Origin: Vishniacozyma victoriae
Lineage: Eukaryota; Basidiomycota; Tremellomycetes; Tremellales; Bulleribasidiaceae
DNA: 64,000 bases
NCBI GenBank assembly: GCA_017654735.1
Contig: JADPYG010000088.1
Coordinates: forward strand, 1,612,001-1,676,000
Direction: 5' to 3'
Positions 61,862 to 64,000 of this stretch are shown piece by piece. The notes beneath the pieces are model-generated. The model saw nothing but the letters and a program-made list of their open reading frames with translations. It did no database searches and was not told the origin of the DNA. Numbering within the stretch: position 1 is the stretch's first letter; each line of letters begins with the position of its first letter. The position numbers and the translations under genes are program-made.

Positions 61862-63479
61862 ATGTTGTGCGTATGATACAGTGTATACGTGAGCATTGGA
61901 CTGACTAGATTAGGTACCTAACAGCGGACAAGTTCCCAATCTGTAAGTCATATCATAACTGAATTTGGGATCCAACTGACAAACAGTCGTCCCTTTCGGT
62001 ATCATTGGGTATGTCCACATATCCCGGCAAGTACTGACATCAGGTTCTACCGTTATTTATGGTACATAATCCGACTGATTGCCTGGGCAGCATACCGACC
62101 TATCCCCTACCCCTCCAATCCGACATATGTCGCCCATGAGGACGTCACGATTATCGTCCCTACCATTGATGCCGGTGAAGAATTCAGAGAAGCCGCATTC
62201 TCATGGTTGGAGGGATCACCCAAAGAGATTATCATTGTCACCGAGGAGAAGATGAAGGGGCCTCTTATGGAATTAGCACAGTCTGTCGCGCCCGACAAGA
62301 TCCGAGTTTTGACGGTGCCATTCGCCAATAAACGATTACAGATGGCTCATGGAATTCGAAATACGACCACGGATATCATTGTTTTCGCGGACGATGATGC
62401 CATTTGGCCACCTACGTTATTACCTTCAGTATTATCATGTTTCGAGGATCAGCAAATTGGGGGAGTAGGAACGAGTCAACGTGTCAAACCTTGCGGAGGT
62501 AGAATGACGGTATGGGAAGTCCTTGCCGCTTTCAGGTTGACTATTCGAAATATCGAAATCGCTTCTTCAACACATATCGATGGAGGTATCCCTTGTCTAT
62601 CTGGACGAACTGCCGCATACCGAACGGTGATTCTAAAAGATCCAGATTTCCTACATGGTTTCACCAACGATTTCTGGCTCGGCAAATACCACTTAAATTC
62701 AGGAGACGATAAATTCTTAACTCGATGGATGGTCTCTCACGGTTGGAATACATATGTTCAAGTCCACAAGGACGCCGAGTTGTTGTCGACAATGAAACCG
62801 AATTGGCGATTCTTGAAGCAGGTTCTAAGGTGGACTAGGAATACTTGGCGTTCGGATTTCAGGTCGATTTTCACGGAACGATATGTTTGGACTAGACATC
62901 CTTATGTCGCTTATACGATGGTTGATAAATTCATCAATCCACTTACACTCATGGTTGGGCCTGTGCTTGTTTCAGTCTTGATTGCAAAGAGTACAAAGCA
63001 TGTGGATGATGGAGGTTATCATTTGCCTGCTTGGTACGTATCTCATCACCCCTCCCAATGAGGTGCTGATAGACAGGAACATCATCGCATCATGGGTTGT
63101 TTGGCTTACAATCACTCGTGCTCTCAAGCTGCTGCCTCATTTATGGCAGCACCCCTCGCATATCATTTACGTTCCCGCCTGGATCGCTTTCGCTTATTAC
63201 TTGTAAGTGCCTCTTGGTCCAGGTCACAAAGGGACATGCTGATCATCAGTGCGGTCATGAAGCTATACGCTTTGTTTACATTACACGAGACCGGATGGGG
63301 GACACGAGCAGGTGTTGGAGATCGTACGTCTACCAGTTCATTTTGTAAAGCATCGCTGATGAGCAGCAACCGCCGCTACGAAAGCAGCAGAAAAGGATCA
63401 GGCAGGAGCAGGTCAAGGCAATTACGCAGATTCACGCCAAAATTCATTCGATATGGAGCGACATGGAAGAAAGGCCTAA
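61862..63479 (+). CDS. CPS1: Cps1-type hyaluronan/polysaccharide synthase
   Basis: Membrane-bound processive family-2 glycosyltransferase, matching cryptococcal Cps1, a hyaluronan-type synthase. Seven exons give about 452 residues. The first coding exon is only ATGTT (61862-61866); joined to 61914 it reads MLYLTADKFPIFVPFGIIGF, with a hydrophobic N-terminus. The catalytic domain has TIIVPTIDAGEEF, IVFADDDAIWPP as the DxD site, GGVGTSQRV, SGDDKFLTRWM and the processivity motif QVLRWTRNTWRSDF. Three or four helices follow (INPLTLMVGPVLVSVLIAKS, NIIASWVVWLTITRAL, IIYVPAWIAFAYYFAVMKL). The tail is short and charged. Product specificity is inferred from the family. Confidence 0.9.
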
Positions 63480-63778
63480 TCTGCTAAAGTGCACGAGTGA
63501 TTTGTTAGTTGGAGGAAGGAGGACGCTTGCTCGCTGCTTGCGACGATATATACGGATATGAGGACGATGACTCGACTTGACTTGACTTTACTCGACACAT
63601 ATAGATTCCTTGTAGTCATTGTAGTCTTTTTCACGAACAAGGCTTTAATGCACCTGTAGCTCTTTGGTATTCAGCAGCAACACGTTCCATGCTTCATGCT
63701 CCTAGTTCTAGTTTTGCTTGCTCTGCCGCGAAGGACTGTGAGACACCTGACGCTGCATCATTCATATTCGTGTATAAA
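63480..63778. other. Convergent spacer to the right-edge gene
   Basis: 299 nt between the CPS1 stop and the stop of the minus-strand gene at the right edge. It contains a short TGACTTGACTTTACT-like repeat at about 63570-63595. No gene is seen. Confidence 0.45.
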
Positions 63779-64000
63779 TCATTGAGGCCCAGGCCACTCG
63801 ATGACCATCTTCAATACCTCGCCAAATCTCTTCCTCTCCACTTCGTCTCCCTCATCATCATCCTCATTGACTGATACTTTCCCAAGAGCAAGACCTACCA
63901 CAACAGGCCTCCTCATTCCCCCAACTTCATTGATGGTCCACCATATCAAAGTAGATACTTGAGATACGTATAAGTCGTATAGAGCTTGTTCGTCCGGTCT
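63779..64000 (-). CDS. 3' end of an unidentified protein
   Basis: A minus-strand frame enters from the right edge and ends at the stop 63779-63781, giving 73 residues (RPDEQALYDLYVSQVSTLIW, then RRPVVVGLALGKVSV, an acidic EDDDEGDE, and EVLKMVIEWPGPQ). The pattern of a helix, a VVVGLAL strand and a final helix is reminiscent of proteasome-assembly chaperone 3, but this is a weak resemblance. The 5' part is outside the window. Confidence 0.5.
   Translation of the reverse strand, partial: RPDEQALYDLYVSQVSTLIWWTINEVGGMRRPVVVGLALGKVSVNEDDDEGDEVERKRFGEVLKMVIEWPGPQ

Overview
The window is nuclear DNA from a basidiomycete yeast, most likely a tremellomycete of the Cryptococcus/Kwoniella group. Genes are packed on both strands and most are cut by many 35-60 nt GT-AG introns carrying CTGAC/CTGAT/CTAAT branch points. 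The best-matching proteins are fungal (CHO2, SET2 with an SRI domain, a Cps1-type polysaccharide synthase, HSP9/HSP12). I see no rRNA or tRNA gene, CRISPR array or intact transposon.

Layout. 1-2011 (+): 3' part of a CUL4-type cullin. 2174-4262 (+): BRAP2/ETP1-type RING protein. 4442-8089 (-): CHO2 phosphatidylethanolamine methyltransferase. 8546-12980 (+): DUSP-type ubiquitin protease (UBP12/USP15 class). 13319-13911 (-) and 14666-15131 (+): divergent HSP9/HSP12-type gene and a small hydrophilic protein gene. 15492-16209 (+): DUF7137 membrane protein. 16210-18843: gene-poor stretch. 18844-20322 (+) and 20851-22209 (-): two intronless orphan genes. 22535-23983 (-): mitochondrial rhomboid protease PCP1. 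24202-27605 (+): sterol-glucosyltransferase-like enzyme. 28277-32719 (+): condensin SMC2. 32860-33995 (+): methionine sulfoxide reductase A. 34172-35853 (+): HEM14. 35968-39023 (-): SET2. 39397-42928 (-): ankyrin + DIL domain protein. 43329-46284 (-): CUL3. 46464-48320 (+): organellar PPR-like protein. 48503-50249 (-): secreted aspartyl protease. 51023-52020 (-): BAX-inhibitor-1 family protein. 52318-53511 (+): ornithine decarboxylase antizyme read through a +1 frameshift. 53819-55420 (+): SIRT4-like sirtuin. 55921-59252 (-): WEE1 kinase. 60104-61259 (+): uricase. 61862-63479 (+): CPS1 polysaccharide synthase. 63779-64000 (-): 3' end of an unidentified gene.

The genes are mostly housekeeping and do not form one pathway. 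Loose themes are ubiquitin signalling (CUL4, BRAP2, UBP12, CUL3), chromosome and cell-cycle control (SMC2, SET2, WEE1) and mitochondrial/redox functions (PCP1, HEM14, MsrA, PPR, sirtuin).

The most notable observation is the antizyme gene. Its first frame ends at a UUU-UGA site and the conserved antizyme domain lies in the +1 frame. In the spli mRNA a 10-bp hairpin can form across the exon junction just downstream of the stop. The sirtuin core is restored only if an 8-nt microexon is recognised. Exon borders were derived by hand from frame, splice signals and family conservation. Spans are more certain than every internal junction.
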